A stretch of DNA of 37,254 nt from positions 1 to 37,254 of the forward strand of contig JAGSHC010000030.1 of assembly GCA_023954745.1 (NCBI GenBank), written 5' to 3'. This document shows positions 8,288 through 16,719 of this stretch, piece after piece. The DNA comes from Deltaproteobacteria bacterium (GTDB taxonomy: Bacteria; Myxococcota_A; UBA796; UBA9615). The stretch's first letter is position 1, and the number at the start of each line of letters is the position of its first letter. The notes under the pieces were generated by a model. It did no database searches, was not told the origin of the DNA, and saw only the letters and a list, made by a program, of their open reading frames with translations. Made by a program: the position numbers and the translations under genes.

Positions 8288-8956
8288 ATGGCCCCGCCCG
8301 ACAGCAAGACCATGACCGACCCATCTCCAGTCTCCTTCGTCGCAGAGACGCTTCTGCCCACGGAGCGAGGCGGTTTCCGCGTCCGCGCCTACCGCGATCA
8401 CGTGGACGGCACCGAGCCCGTCGCCCTCGTGATCGGAGACGTGACCGGCGCCGAAGACCTGCCGGTGCGGGTGCACGACGAGTGCTTCACCTCCGAAGTG
8501 CTGGGCAGCCTCAAGTGCGACTGCAAAGACCAGCTCGGGTTCGCGATGGAGCACATCAAGCGCCGCAAGGGCGGTGTCGTCATCTACCTCCGCCAGGAGG
8601 GGCGTGGCATCGGCCTCGCCAACAAGATCGCTGCCTACGCCCTCCAGGAAGACGGTCACGACACCGTCGACGCCAACCGCATCCTGGGCTTGCCCGATGA
8701 CGCGCGCCGCTACGACCAGGCCGCCGCCATCCTCGCCGATCTCGGCGTGCGCAGCGTGCGCCTCATGACCAACAACCCGCGCAAGGTGGAGCGACTCGGC
8801 GCCGAGGGTGTCGAGATTCACGGGCGCATCCCCGTGCTCATCAAGGCGAACAGCCACAGTGCCGGCTACCTGGCCGCGAAGCACGCCCGGATGGGGCATC
8901 AGCTCGACCAGGCCCAGTACGTCGACATCGACGAGCTCGAGTCCGCTGCCGGCTGA
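8288..8956 (+). CDS. ribA: GTP cyclohydrolase II
   Basis: This 222-residue enzyme opens GTP to 2,5-diamino-6-ribosylamino-4-pyrimidinone phosphate, the first step of riboflavin synthesis. The zinc site is the CFTSEVLGSLKCDC segment (Cys-x10-Cys-x-Cys). RQEGRGIGLANKI and DTVDAN are the GTP-binding and catalytic stretches, and LMTNNPRKV and HSAGYLAAK close the family pattern. It is the stand-alone RibA form without the DHBP synthase (RibB) domain. ATG 8288 is preceded by a clear AAGGAG at 8276-8281, so a longer GTG-initiated frame from 8237 was not used. The rest of the riboflavin pathway is not in this window. The downstream ABC ATPase frame overlaps its 3' end. Confidence 0.95.
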   Translation: MAPPDSKTMTDPSPVSFVAETLLPTERGGFRVRAYRDHVDGTEPVALVIGDVTGAEDLPVRVHDECFTSEVLGSLKCDCKDQLGFAMEHIKRRKGGVVIYLRQEGRGIGLANKIAAYALQEDGHDTVDANRILGLPDDARRYDQAAAILADLGVRSVRLMTNNPRKVERLGAEGVEIHGRIPVLIKANSHSAGYLAAKHARMGHQLDQAQYVDIDELESAAG

Positions 8957-9737
8957 GCAGCCGCTCGCCATCGAGGTCAAGGGACTCGTCAAGCGCTTTG
9001 GTCGCACGACGGCCGTCGCTGGCGTGGACCTGACGGTCGCGCAGGGGGAGTTCTTCGGATTCCTCGGTCCCAACGGGGCCGGCAAGTCCACCACGATGAA
9101 GATTCTGTCGGGGCTCATGAGGCCCACGGCGGGCTCCGTGCACGTGGCGGGCCTCGACGTGCTTCGGCACCCCGTGAGGGTGAAGGCTCACATCGGCGTC
9201 TTGCCCGAAGAGCCGGTGCTCTATGAGCGCCTGAGCGGCCGGGAGATGCTCTGGTACGCGGGGCGCCTCTACGGTCTCGACGGAGAGACCATCGAGCAGC
9301 GAACCGACGACTTGTTTCGTCTCATGGCCCTCGACGAGCGGGACGCGGGTCGCATGATCGTCGACTACTCCATGGGCATGCGAAAGAAGGTGGGCCTCGC
9401 GTGCGCCCTGGTGCATCGTCCCCGGGTCCTCTTCCTCGACGAGCCCTTCAACGGCATCGATGCGGTGACCTCCCGAGCGATCTATCGCGTGCTCCGCGGC
9501 GCGGCCGAGGGAGGAATGACCGTCTTCTTCACGAGCCACGTCCTCGAGGTCGCTGAGTCACTGTGCACGCGCTTCGCCATCATCCACGAAGGAGCGATCC
9601 GCGCGGCGGGGACCCTCGAGGAGGTGCGCGCGGTGTCCGGCGCCGCCCCCGGCACCCCCTTGGGGGAGGTGTTCGCGGACCTCGTCGACACCGACGTCGC
9701 GGAGCGCGCGGACGACGTGCTCGCCTGGCTCGGCTGA
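8859..9737 (+). CDS. ABC-2-type transporter ATP-binding protein
   Basis: This nucleotide-binding subunit has Walker A GPNGAGKST, the signature region YSMGMRKKVGLA, Walker B RVLFLDEPF and switch His in TSHVLEV. The layout matches DrrA/CcmA-like ATPases that work with ABC-2 exporters. Start choice is unsettled. The conserved domain begins near base 8965 (PLAIEVKGLVKRFG), but no ATG/GTG/TTG lies close by. The nearest common start in frame is GTG 8859, inside ribA. A CTG at 8946-8948 next to the ribA stop would give the most natural protein by translational coupling. The permease starts one base after its stop. The substrate cannot be told from the sequence. Confidence 0.85.
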   Translation: MPATWPRSTPGWGISSTRPSTSTSTSSSPLPAEQPLAIEVKGLVKRFGRTTAVAGVDLTVAQGEFFGFLGPNGAGKSTTMKILSGLMRPTAGSVHVAGLDVLRHPVRVKAHIGVLPEEPVLYERLSGREMLWYAGRLYGLDGETIEQRTDDLFRLMALDERDAGRMIVDYSMGMRKKVGLACALVHRPRVLFLDEPFNGIDAVTSRAIYRVLRGAAEGGMTVFFTSHVLEVAESLCTRFAIIHEGAIRAAGTLEEVRAVSGAAPGTPLGEVFADLVDTDVAERADDVLAWLG

Positions 9738-9738
9738 G

Positions 9739-11436
9739 ATGCGCGGTCCGCTGCGCGCCGCCGTAGCCTCGCTCCTCGCCATCGTGACCCTGCGGCTGCG
9801 CCTCTGGGACCGTCTGCTCGCGCAACGAGGCTGGGTCGTCCGGGTCGGCTCGTGGGTCGGGGTCCTCGCGTCCTTCGGACTGCTGGCGGTGCTGACTGGC
9901 CTCGCCTCGCAGTTCGCGCAGACCCTGGGGCCCGAAGTCACGTCCCGCGGGCTGCTCGTCCTGGCCTCCGCGGTGCCCGTCCTGCTGTTCACCGACGCGC
10001 TCCTGCGCGTCGGCCAGGGCGAAGGCATGGCTGCGGCGCTCTATCACTACCCGGTGTCTCCAGCGCTCATTCACGCGGGCGAGCTGGCCGCCGGGCTGGC
10101 GTCCCCGCTGATCCTCGGCGCCGGGGTGGTGCTCGGCTCTGCGCTCCACGCCACGGGCACTCACGCGACCATCGCGGTGCCGTCAGCCCTGCTGTTCGGC
10201 GGCTTCCTGCTTTGCTTCTCCTTCATCCTCCGTCTCGGGGCCGCCGCGCTCCTCCGCCGCAAGTACCTTCGGGAGCTGGCGCTCGCCGGGAGCATGGTGG
10301 TCCTGCTCGGCCTGTGGGTGGGCATGGCGTCCCTGACCGGGCGCGGGGACCTGCTGGTGTGGGTCCTCAACCCCCCACCGCTGCCGCACTGGGTCTGGTA
10401 CCTGCCGCCCGCGTGGTTCGTCACGCCGGGGTCCATCACCGCGGAGATTCCCGCCCTCGCTCGCTGGGTCGGGGTCACGGCGAGCCCGGTCCTCGTCCTG
10501 GTGGCCTTCTTCTTCGGGAGTCGCCTGCAGGACATGGCCTGCTACGGCGAGGCCGAGGGGATGTTCAGCGGGCGGGGCAAGCGTACGAGGCGCAAGGGGG
10601 TACGCCTGGCGGACCGGTGGCCGTTCCGTCTCGTGCATCCGGCGGTGTGGGCCGCGGCAGGGAAGGAGATTCGATCCATCCGCCGCGACCCGTTCCTCAT
10701 CCTGATGCTCACCTCCCAGGGTGTCCTGCTCCTCGTGATGCCCCTGCTGTTCCGGTCGGGTCTGCTCACCGGGCGAACCCAGCCGCTCACCGGCGGGCTG
10801 TGGGGGGTGTACATGCCCTTCTTCGTGATGCTCCTGGTTCTGGCGAAGCAAGCACCGGTGTTCAACCAGGTCGCCATGGAGGGGCGTGGTCTCTTGTTCC
10901 TGGCGCAGGTCCCCGTGGCTCGATGGAAGCTCGTGCTGGGCAAGAACCTGGCGTACTTCGCACTGTTCGGGACCATCGACGCGGTCTTCATGGCCGTGGC
11001 CGCCTGGCTCTTCGGGGTACTGCCTCGCTACCCCTACTACCTCGCGATGGCCTCGGTGGGCCTCGTGCTCATGCTCGGCGTGGGCAACCTCGTCTCGGTG
11101 GTGCTGCCCGCCCAGTGGATCGGAGCGAGGGCGGCTGCCGGTGGCTCGCGGGCCGCGCAGGCTGCGGCCGAAGGCGGGGTGGAGCGCCCCGGCTGCGGCG
11201 TCACCATCGGCCGCATGATGGCGGTGCAGTTCTTGTACGTACTCCTCGTGCCGCCTCTGTTTGGGCTGTTCGCGGCCCGCGTGTGGCTCCACGGAGGCGC
11301 CCAGGTGGCCGCCGGCGTCGCCGTCTTCGCGTGGTGCGCGCTGGTGTATGTCGTCGGGACCTCCCTGGCGGTCGCCCGCTTTGGGCGCGTGGAGGAGAAG
11401 CTCCGGGCGCGCTTCGCGACCCGCGGGTCGGGCTGA
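9739..11436 (+). CDS. Multi-spanning ABC transporter permease
   Basis: This 565-residue membrane protein has roughly 10-12 hydrophobic segments in two halves, separated by a charged cytoplasmic loop around residues 270-310 (GRGKRTRRKGVRLADRW). The second half carries an Arg/Asp-rich turn (KEIRSIRRDPFL) typical of large ABC-2 permeases that act as homodimers or pseudo-dimers. The ATG follows the ATPase stop by a single base, so the two form one export unit. There is no extracellular domain or substrate-binding protein. The substrate is unknown, and neither ribA nor the regulator tells it. Confidence 0.82.
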   Translation: MRGPLRAAVASLLAIVTLRLRLWDRLLAQRGWVVRVGSWVGVLASFGLLAVLTGLASQFAQTLGPEVTSRGLLVLASAVPVLLFTDALLRVGQGEGMAAALYHYPVSPALIHAGELAAGLASPLILGAGVVLGSALHATGTHATIAVPSALLFGGFLLCFSFILRLGAAALLRRKYLRELALAGSMVVLLGLWVGMASLTGRGDLLVWVLNPPPLPHWVWYLPPAWFVTPGSITAEIPALARWVGVTASPVLVLVAFFFGSRLQDMACYGEAEGMFSGRGKRTRRKGVRLADRWPFRLVHPAVWAAAGKEIRSIRRDPFLILMLTSQGVLLLVMPLLFRSGLLTGRTQPLTGGLWGVYMPFFVMLLVLAKQAPVFNQVAMEGRGLLFLAQVPVARWKLVLGKNLAYFALFGTIDAVFMAVAAWLFGVLPRYPYYLAMASVGLVLMLGVGNLVSVVLPAQWIGARAAAGGSRAAQAAAEGGVERPGCGVTIGRMMAVQFLYVLLVPPLFGLFAARVWLHGGAQVAAGVAVFAWCALVYVVGTSLAVARFGRVEEKLRARFATRGSG

Positions 11437-11467
11437 GGGCGCCGAGCAGAGGTCCCTCCCATGGGCC

Positions 11468-12082
11468 ATGTACGATGCGCCCGTGCCGACCCCCACCCGG
11501 TCCGAAGAGCTCGTCGCCGACGCCGTCGGGCGGATCATGGCGTTTTGGGGCTTTCGGAAGAACCTCGGCCGCATCTGGGCGGCCTTGTACCTCTCGCCGG
11601 AGCCCCTGACGTCGGCTCAGCTCTGCGACGACCTCAGGCTCTCCACGGGGTCGGTGTCCATGGCTCTCGGTGAACTCAAGCGCTGGGGGGCCATTCGAAA
11701 GCACTACGTGGCCGGAGACCGCCGCGACCACTGGGTCGTCGAGGAAGACATCTGGGCCACCGTGTCTCGGGTGATGGCCCAGCGCGAGGCGCGCGAGCTC
11801 GCCCAGCTGAGCGATGCCCTGACCCAGGCCGAGCGGGTGCTCGATACCGAAGTGGGGGATGCGATCCGGGACGGTGACGGCACCGCGCAGGAGCGGGCCG
11901 CGTTTCGTCGTCGGAAGGTGGAGGAGCTCGAGGAACTGGCTGCGGCGGGCAAGGACCTGCTTCGCCTCGTGACGGGTCACGACGACCTGGGTGGCCTGCT
12001 CCGAGGCTCGCTGCAGGAGACGACGCGGAGCGATGCTCCACCGAGGCGGACCCTGATGCCACGCGCCCCGACGGACGACTGA
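11468..12082 (+). CDS. GbsR/MarR-like winged-helix transcriptional regulator
   Basis: This 204-residue protein has an N-terminal winged helix. The stretch AFWGFRKNLGRIWAALYLSP followed by LTSAQLCDDLRLSTGSVSM is the pattern of the GbsR family (MarR superfamily), with the recognition helix around STGSVSMALGELKRWG. The C-terminal part is charged and helical (KVEELEELAAAGKDLLRL), probably a dimerisation region. It lies 31 bases after the permease on the same strand, so control of the transporter is the simplest guess. ATG 11468 was chosen because it sits just before the domain; the longer frame from 11261 lies inside the permease gene. Its stop is 6 bases from the stop of the convergent methyltransferase/reductase gene. 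Confidence 0.85.
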   Translation: MYDAPVPTPTRSEELVADAVGRIMAFWGFRKNLGRIWAALYLSPEPLTSAQLCDDLRLSTGSVSMALGELKRWGAIRKHYVAGDRRDHWVVEEDIWATVSRVMAQREARELAQLSDALTQAERVLDTEVGDAIRDGDGTAQERAAFRRRKVEELEELAAAGKDLLRLVTGHDDLGGLLRGSLQETTRSDAPPRRTLMPRAPTDD

Positions 12083-12088
12083 GCGCCG

Positions 12089-13948
12089 TCAGACCGTCGT
12101 GAGGTTCTCGCTCAGATTCAGCACGTCCAGCACTGCCGAGTAGCGCCCGAAGGGCGGGAAGATGTAGGCGCCGTCGACCTGATCGAGGCTCCGCGCATGA
12201 CGCAAGGTCTCCGCGGCGATGCGCAGTCCCTCGGCGCGCTGCTCCTCCCGGGTGCTCGCGGAGTGCATGCGGGCTCGGACTTCGGCTGGGATCTGCATCC
12301 CAGGCACCTCGTTGTGCAGGAAGTCTGCGTTGCGGGCGGACGCCAGGGGGAGAATCCCCACGAAGAAGGGGATGCGCGGGAACCTGCTGATCTGGGCGAG
12401 GAAGTTCTCGAGCAAGCTGGGGTCGTAGGCCGGCTGGGAGAAGGCGAACTCCGCCCCCGCTTCCAGCTTGCGCCGGAACTTGTCGACCTCCTTGTCCAGG
12501 GGCTCGAACCCCGGGTTGTTTCCGCACCCGATGACGAAGCGCGTCTGCTCGCCGATGGGGTCACCGCCGAAGTCGATGCCGCGGTTCAGCTGGGCCACGC
12601 CGCGGACGAGCTCTACGGAGTCGAGGTCGAACACCGCGGTGGCGTCGGGGTAGTTGCCCATCTTCGGCGGGTCGCCGGTCACGCACAGGATGTTGTGGAT
12701 TCCCAGGGCGTGCGCGCCGAGGAGGTCCATCTGCATCCCCAGGATGTTCCGGTCGCGGCAGCAGTAGTGCACGATGACGTCGATGTCGACCTCTTCGCGC
12801 ACCCGCATCGCGAGCGCGAGGGCGCTCATCCGGGCGGTTGCTCGGGGGCCGTCGGCGATGTTCACCGCCTGGATGCCTGCCTCCGCCAGCAGGCGGGAGC
12901 CCTCCACAGGTCGCTTCGGGTCCAGACCGCGTGGGGCGTCGAGCTCCACCGAGATCGCGAACTCCTTGCCGAGACGACTGCCCCACCGGCTGCGCTCGGC
13001 GGTGGGGATGGGCTCGAGGGCCTTGGCCTGTGCCTCGGTCTGCACCTGCACCTGCACGCGACGCCTGCCCGGCTCGACGCTCTGCAGGAAGCTGCGCATC
13101 TCGCGGATCATCTCCGGGGTTGTGCCGCAGCAGCCACCAACGACCTGCACGCCGTTTTGCACGAAGCGCCGGGCGTACTCGGCCATGTACTCGGGACTGG
13201 CGAGGTAGAGCGTGCGCCCGTCCACCAACTCCGGGGTGCCTGCGTTGGGCATGGCGGAGAGCGGAATCTGACTGGTGCTGCCGAGACGCTCAGCGATCTC
13301 GAGGGTCACCTGTGGGCCGTTGACGCAGTTGGTGCCGAGGACGTCGACGCCCCAGGTACCCACCTCGCGGGCTACGTCCTCGGGGGTCGGCCCCACGAAG
13401 TAGTGCCGCACCGGCTTGAAGGCGAAGGAGGCGAGGATTGGGATGTCCGCGTCGATGCTGCGCGCCGCCTCGACGGCCTCCTTGAGCATGCTGAGCTGCC
13501 GGAAGGTCTCGAGGACGAGCAGGTCGATGCCGCTGTCGATCAGGATGCTGGCCTGCTCGGTGTAGGTCTCCCGGGCGCTGGCCGGGGAGATGGGGCCCGT
13601 GGGCTGCACCTTGAGCGGAAGCGGCCCGATGGAGCCGGCCACGAACCGCGAAGTCCCCGCAGCCTCCCGCGCGATCTTCACCGCCGCCTGGTTGATCTCC
13701 ATCAAGCGGTCTTCGAGTCCGTGCTGCGCCAGACGAATGCGTTCGGCGCCGTACGTGTTGGTGGTGATGATGTCTGCGCCAGCCGAGGCGTAGTCCGAGT
13801 GGATCGCCCCGACGAGGTCGGGACGACTCAGATTGAGTTCGTCGTAGCAGCGGTTGATGAAGACACCGCGCCGATAGATCTCGGTGCCCATCGCTCCGTC
13901 GGCGAGAAGGACTCTGTTCGCTAGGGCTTCGCGGAATGCGTTGGTCAT
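12089..13948 (-). CDS. Bifunctional homocysteine S-methyltransferase / 5,10-methylenetetrahydrofolate reductase
   Basis: This 619-residue fusion has two parts. The N-terminal half (about 1-300) is a zinc-dependent homocysteine methyltransferase barrel: LLADGAMGTEIYRRG, then zinc ligands in GTNCVNGP and GGCCGTTP. The C-terminal half (about 325-619) is a MetF-like FAD enzyme (FAISVELDAPRGLDPKRP, VTGDPPKMGNYPDA, FAFSQPAYD). Together they link one-carbon folate metabolism to methionine formation, as in YitJ-type proteins of Bacillus. No cobalamin-binding domain is present, so B12 is not bound by this polypeptide. ATG 13948 has AGGGGA about 8 bases upstream and fits the family start; in-frame codons further up would extend it without homology. 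No SAM-type riboswitch is apparent in the 83-base upstream spacer. Confidence 0.93.
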   Translation of the reverse strand: MTNAFREALANRVLLADGAMGTEIYRRGVFINRCYDELNLSRPDLVGAIHSDYASAGADIITTNTYGAERIRLAQHGLEDRLMEINQAAVKIAREAAGTSRFVAGSIGPLPLKVQPTGPISPASARETYTEQASILIDSGIDLLVLETFRQLSMLKEAVEAARSIDADIPILASFAFKPVRHYFVGPTPEDVAREVGTWGVDVLGTNCVNGPQVTLEIAERLGSTSQIPLSAMPNAGTPELVDGRTLYLASPEYMAEYARRFVQNGVQVVGGCCGTTPEMIREMRSFLQSVEPGRRRVQVQVQTEAQAKALEPIPTAERSRWGSRLGKEFAISVELDAPRGLDPKRPVEGSRLLAEAGIQAVNIADGPRATARMSALALAMRVREEVDIDVIVHYCCRDRNILGMQMDLLGAHALGIHNILCVTGDPPKMGNYPDATAVFDLDSVELVRGVAQLNRGIDFGGDPIGEQTRFVIGCGNNPGFEPLDKEVDKFRRKLEAGAEFAFSQPAYDPSLLENFLAQISRFPRIPFFVGILPLASARNADFLHNEVPGMQIPAEVRARMHSASTREEQRAEGLRIAAETLRHARSLDQVDGAYIFPPFGRYSAVLDVLNLSENLTTV

Positions 13949-14031
13949 GGATTCAATCCCCTGGAGGCCGCGCATCGTAGACGCTTGAATGGCAAGCTGT
14001 GTCGTGAGGGCGGCAGAGGCAACAAGTACCG

Positions 14032-14964
14032 ATGAGCGCAGCAAAATTGTCGCCGACTCGAATAGGCCCCTACGAGGTGGTCGGTGAGCTAGGCACGGGC
14101 GGCTTCTCCCGGGTGTACCGCGTGGTACGCGAAGGTGGCTCGGGGTTCCGCAAGGAGCTCGCGCTCAAGATTCTCGCTCCGGGCATCGAGCCCACCCAGG
14201 ACATGGTGATGATGATGGCCGACGAGGCCCGCATCGCCCGTCATCTGCATCATCGAAACATCGTCGCCGTCCATGAGTTCGGTGAGCAGGGGGGCGCCTA
14301 CTGGCTGCTGCTCGACCTGGTGGATGGCCTCGACCTGCGCACGTTCCTCGGGGAGCAGCGTCGGCGCAAGGGCTGGATTCCGCTCCCGGTCGCGGTGGAG
14401 GTGGTCCACAAGGTTCTGCATGCGCTTCACTACGCCCACGGCCGCCGGGACGAGTCGGGCCGCAAGCTCGGAATCGTGCACCGGGACATGACCCCGGGGA
14501 ACGTGCTGCTCAGCCGGGGGGGGCTCGTGGCCATCACCGACTTCGGCCTGGCGCGCATTCGTCTCAAGATCGCGGAGACCGAGGTCGGGATCACCCGGGG
14601 GACCAGCAGCTACATGAGCCCCGAGCAGGCCCAGGGCCGGCCCATTGACGCCCGCTCGGACCAGTTCTCCGTGGGGATCATGCTGTACCTCCTGCTGACG
14701 GGGGCGCTCCCGTTTCCTGGCAAGGACGACATCAAGGTCATGAAGTCGATCGTGCGGGGCAAGTACCCGTCGATCTCCGAGGCCGGGGTGCCGCCCTCCC
14801 TCGCCGACGTCGTCTACCAGCTGATGGCGCCGCTGGCGGCGGATCGGTTCCCGGATGCGCTGGCGGCGGCCGATGCTCTGTCGCGGGCTGTGCCCCCCGA
14901 GTGGCGACGCGACGCCGACCGGACTCTTGGCCGGCTGGTGACGCGGATTGTCGACGACGGCTGA
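14032..14964 (+). CDS. Soluble Hanks-type Ser/Thr protein kinase
   Basis: This 310-residue protein is little more than a kinase domain. The glycine loop GELGTGGFSRVY is at residues 18-29, with the ATP lysine K46 in LALKIL and alpha-C glutamate E65. The catalytic loop HRDMTPGN is at 150-157, DFG at 170-172 and the SPE motif around 196-198. All catalytic residues needed for phosphotransfer are there. The usual Lys after HRD (HRDLKPxN) is Thr, a variation found in several bacterial kinases. There is no membrane segment or sensor domain. It is transcribed divergently from the methyltransferase/reductase gene and convergently with a second kinase, 31 bases apart. The substrate is unknown. Confidence 0.92.
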   Translation: MSAAKLSPTRIGPYEVVGELGTGGFSRVYRVVREGGSGFRKELALKILAPGIEPTQDMVMMMADEARIARHLHHRNIVAVHEFGEQGGAYWLLLDLVDGLDLRTFLGEQRRRKGWIPLPVAVEVVHKVLHALHYAHGRRDESGRKLGIVHRDMTPGNVLLSRGGLVAITDFGLARIRLKIAETEVGITRGTSSYMSPEQAQGRPIDARSDQFSVGIMLYLLLTGALPFPGKDDIKVMKSIVRGKYPSISEAGVPPSLADVVYQLMAPLAADRFPDALAAADALSRAVPPEWRRDADRTLGRLVTRIVDDG

Positions 14965-14995
14965 GCCGCTGAGGCCGCGCCGCGGGCCCGTCGGG

Positions 14996-16588
14996 CTACT
15001 GCGACGAGAGGAACGCGAACAGGAACAGCAGCGAGAGCGCGAAGCTCAGGGCGATCCACGGCAACAGCGAGCGGGCCCGCCCGGGCGGCTTCGTCACCGC
15101 GTCGGTCTGGGAGCTGATCACTGAGGGGTCGTCGCCGCGGGCGGTGAGCACCTGCTGGGACCGAATCTCGGCCAGGAGCTTCGCGCGGTCCCACGGAGGC
15201 AGCGCTTCCCCCAGTTGGATGTCCTCTTCGAGGGGGGGCGCCGGCTGAGGCTCGAACGCGGGCTCCCGCCGGGGACGGTGCGCCGGAGCCTGAAACGCAT
15301 CCAGGAGCGAGTCCGGTCGGGGGACCTCGATGGACGGCTGGGAGCTGACCCGCACATCGGGGTGATAGCCAAACTGGGGCTCGGGGTTGGGCGTCCGGTA
15401 GGTCGCCTGGTCGCGCTCGTACCCCCGCCGAACGTCGCCGCCGTCGTCGGAATCGAGCAGAGCGTCGAGGCGGACCACGGAGCTGTCGCGCACGTCCGGG
15501 GTCACCGCCGCTTGAGGCATGGAGCGACGATCGACAAGGGGGGAGGGCTTGTTCGGTCGGTTGCGCTCCAGGGCCGAGACATCGAGCAGCGGCTGCTCAC
15601 GACCGGGATGCGTGGGACCGAGGTCAATCTCGAGCGGCGACACGTCCTCGCCGGCGCTCATCCCCCGGGGGAAGAGGCGCAGCATCAGGCGGATCAACGC
15701 AGAGGTGCCCTCGTGGGTGGGGTGCATGTTCCGCAACCAGGCGTCCAGGTCGGCCTTCGCCGAGCGCGCCGTGTCGTGGCGGTCGGCGGGGTCCTTGGCG
15801 AGCATGCGCATGACGATGGCGTCGAGGGCGGGGTCGATGCCGTCGCGAAGCAACGAGGGCCGGGGGGGCTCTTCGTCCTGGATGCGCTCGATGGTGAGGT
15901 AGTCCTCCTCGTCGGCGAAGGGGTGGCGGCCCGTCAGCATCTCGTAGAGGCAGATTCCCAGCGAGAACAGGTCCGAGCGCCCGTCGAGAGGGCGGCACCG
16001 GGTCTGCTCGGGGCTCATGTACGGGAAGGTGCCCCGGAGGATGCCGTGCTCGGTCTTCAGCTCGCGGTGGCCTCCGGCGGCGACGCCGAAGTCCGTGAGC
16101 TTCACCTCCCCCGAGAAGGAGACGAGGATGTTCGCCGGATTGAGGTCCCGGTGCACGATGCCCATGTTGCCGCCGAAGTCGTCCGTGGCGGTGTGGATGT
16201 GCTCCAGGGCGCGGGCAATCTCCGAGACCAGAGTCACCGCGATGGAGCAGCTCATGGGCTCGAGGGCGTCTTCCGCTGCCGCGATGACGTCCGCTGCGTT
16301 GTAGCCCTCCACCCACTCCATGACGAGGTAGGTGGAGCCGTTGCTGCGCCCGTAGTCGAGCACCTGCACGATGTTGGGGTGGTTCAAGCGGGAGCCGAGG
16401 CGGGCTTCGTCCTTGAACAGCGAGAGGACGTCGGCGTTGTCGGCCCACCGGGGGTGAATCTTCTTCACCACCACGTCGCGGTCAAACCCCGCAGCTCCCT
16501 GCAGACTCGCCAGGAAGACCTCCGCCATGCCTCCGATGGCAATGCGGCGCCTCAACCTGTACTGGCGTCTCGATTCAGCCGCCAACAA
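14996..16588 (-). CDS. Tail-anchored Hanks-type Ser/Thr protein kinase
   Basis: This 530-residue protein has an N-terminal kinase domain (about 10-290). It contains RRIAIGGMAEVFLA, catalytic K42, HRDLNPAN at 146-153, DFG at 166-168 and MSPEQ activation-loop end. A disordered, Pro/Asp-rich region of about 210 residues follows. One hydrophobic helix ends the chain (SLLPWIALSFALSLLFLFAF), with only SSQ after it. Nothing protrudes outside the membrane, so it is tail-anchored rather than a receptor kinase. The start is TTG 16588 (followed by a second TTG), supported by GAAGGG about 7 bases upstream and by the family's short N-terminus; no closer ATG exists before the glycine loop. A hairpin precedes its ribosome-binding site. 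Confidence 0.9.
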   Translation of the reverse strand: MLAAESRRQYRLRRRIAIGGMAEVFLASLQGAAGFDRDVVVKKIHPRWADNADVLSLFKDEARLGSRLNHPNIVQVLDYGRSNGSTYLVMEWVEGYNAADVIAAAEDALEPMSCSIAVTLVSEIARALEHIHTATDDFGGNMGIVHRDLNPANILVSFSGEVKLTDFGVAAGGHRELKTEHGILRGTFPYMSPEQTRCRPLDGRSDLFSLGICLYEMLTGRHPFADEEDYLTIERIQDEEPPRPSLLRDGIDPALDAIVMRMLAKDPADRHDTARSAKADLDAWLRNMHPTHEGTSALIRLMLRLFPRGMSAGEDVSPLEIDLGPTHPGREQPLLDVSALERNRPNKPSPLVDRRSMPQAAVTPDVRDSSVVRLDALLDSDDGGDVRRGYERDQATYRTPNPEPQFGYHPDVRVSSQPSIEVPRPDSLLDAFQAPAHRPRREPAFEPQPAPPLEEDIQLGEALPPWDRAKLLAEIRSQQVLTARGDDPSVISSQTDAVTKPPGRARSLLPWIALSFALSLLFLFAFLSSQ

Positions 16589-16611
16589 ACGATTCCCTTC
16601 ACCCCCCGGGT

Positions 16612-16630
16612 GAGGGACTATCAGTCCCTC
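16612..16630 (-). promoter_or_regulatory. Perfect 8-bp hairpin in the 5' leader of the tail-anchored kinase
   Basis: Arms GAGGGACT (16612-16619) and AGTCCCTC (16623-16630) flank a three-base loop. Nearby bases extend the pairing with a small bulge. It lies about 23 bases upstream of the TTG start and next to the GAAGGG ribosome-binding site. It could be a leader structure or the end of the upstream transcript from the dehydrogenase/hydratase gene. No T run follows in either direction, so a plain intrinsic terminator is not supported. Weaker hairpins (GATGGG/CCCATC near 16682-16700, CGGTC/GACCG near 16655-16675) lie in the same 131-base spacer. Confidence 0.4.
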
Positions 16631-16719
16631 TCACATGCACTCTACGGACGGTCACACAGACCGGCAACTCCAAAGAGCCTGGATGGGACATCGCCCCATC
16701 AGAGCCTCGACGTCCTGCT

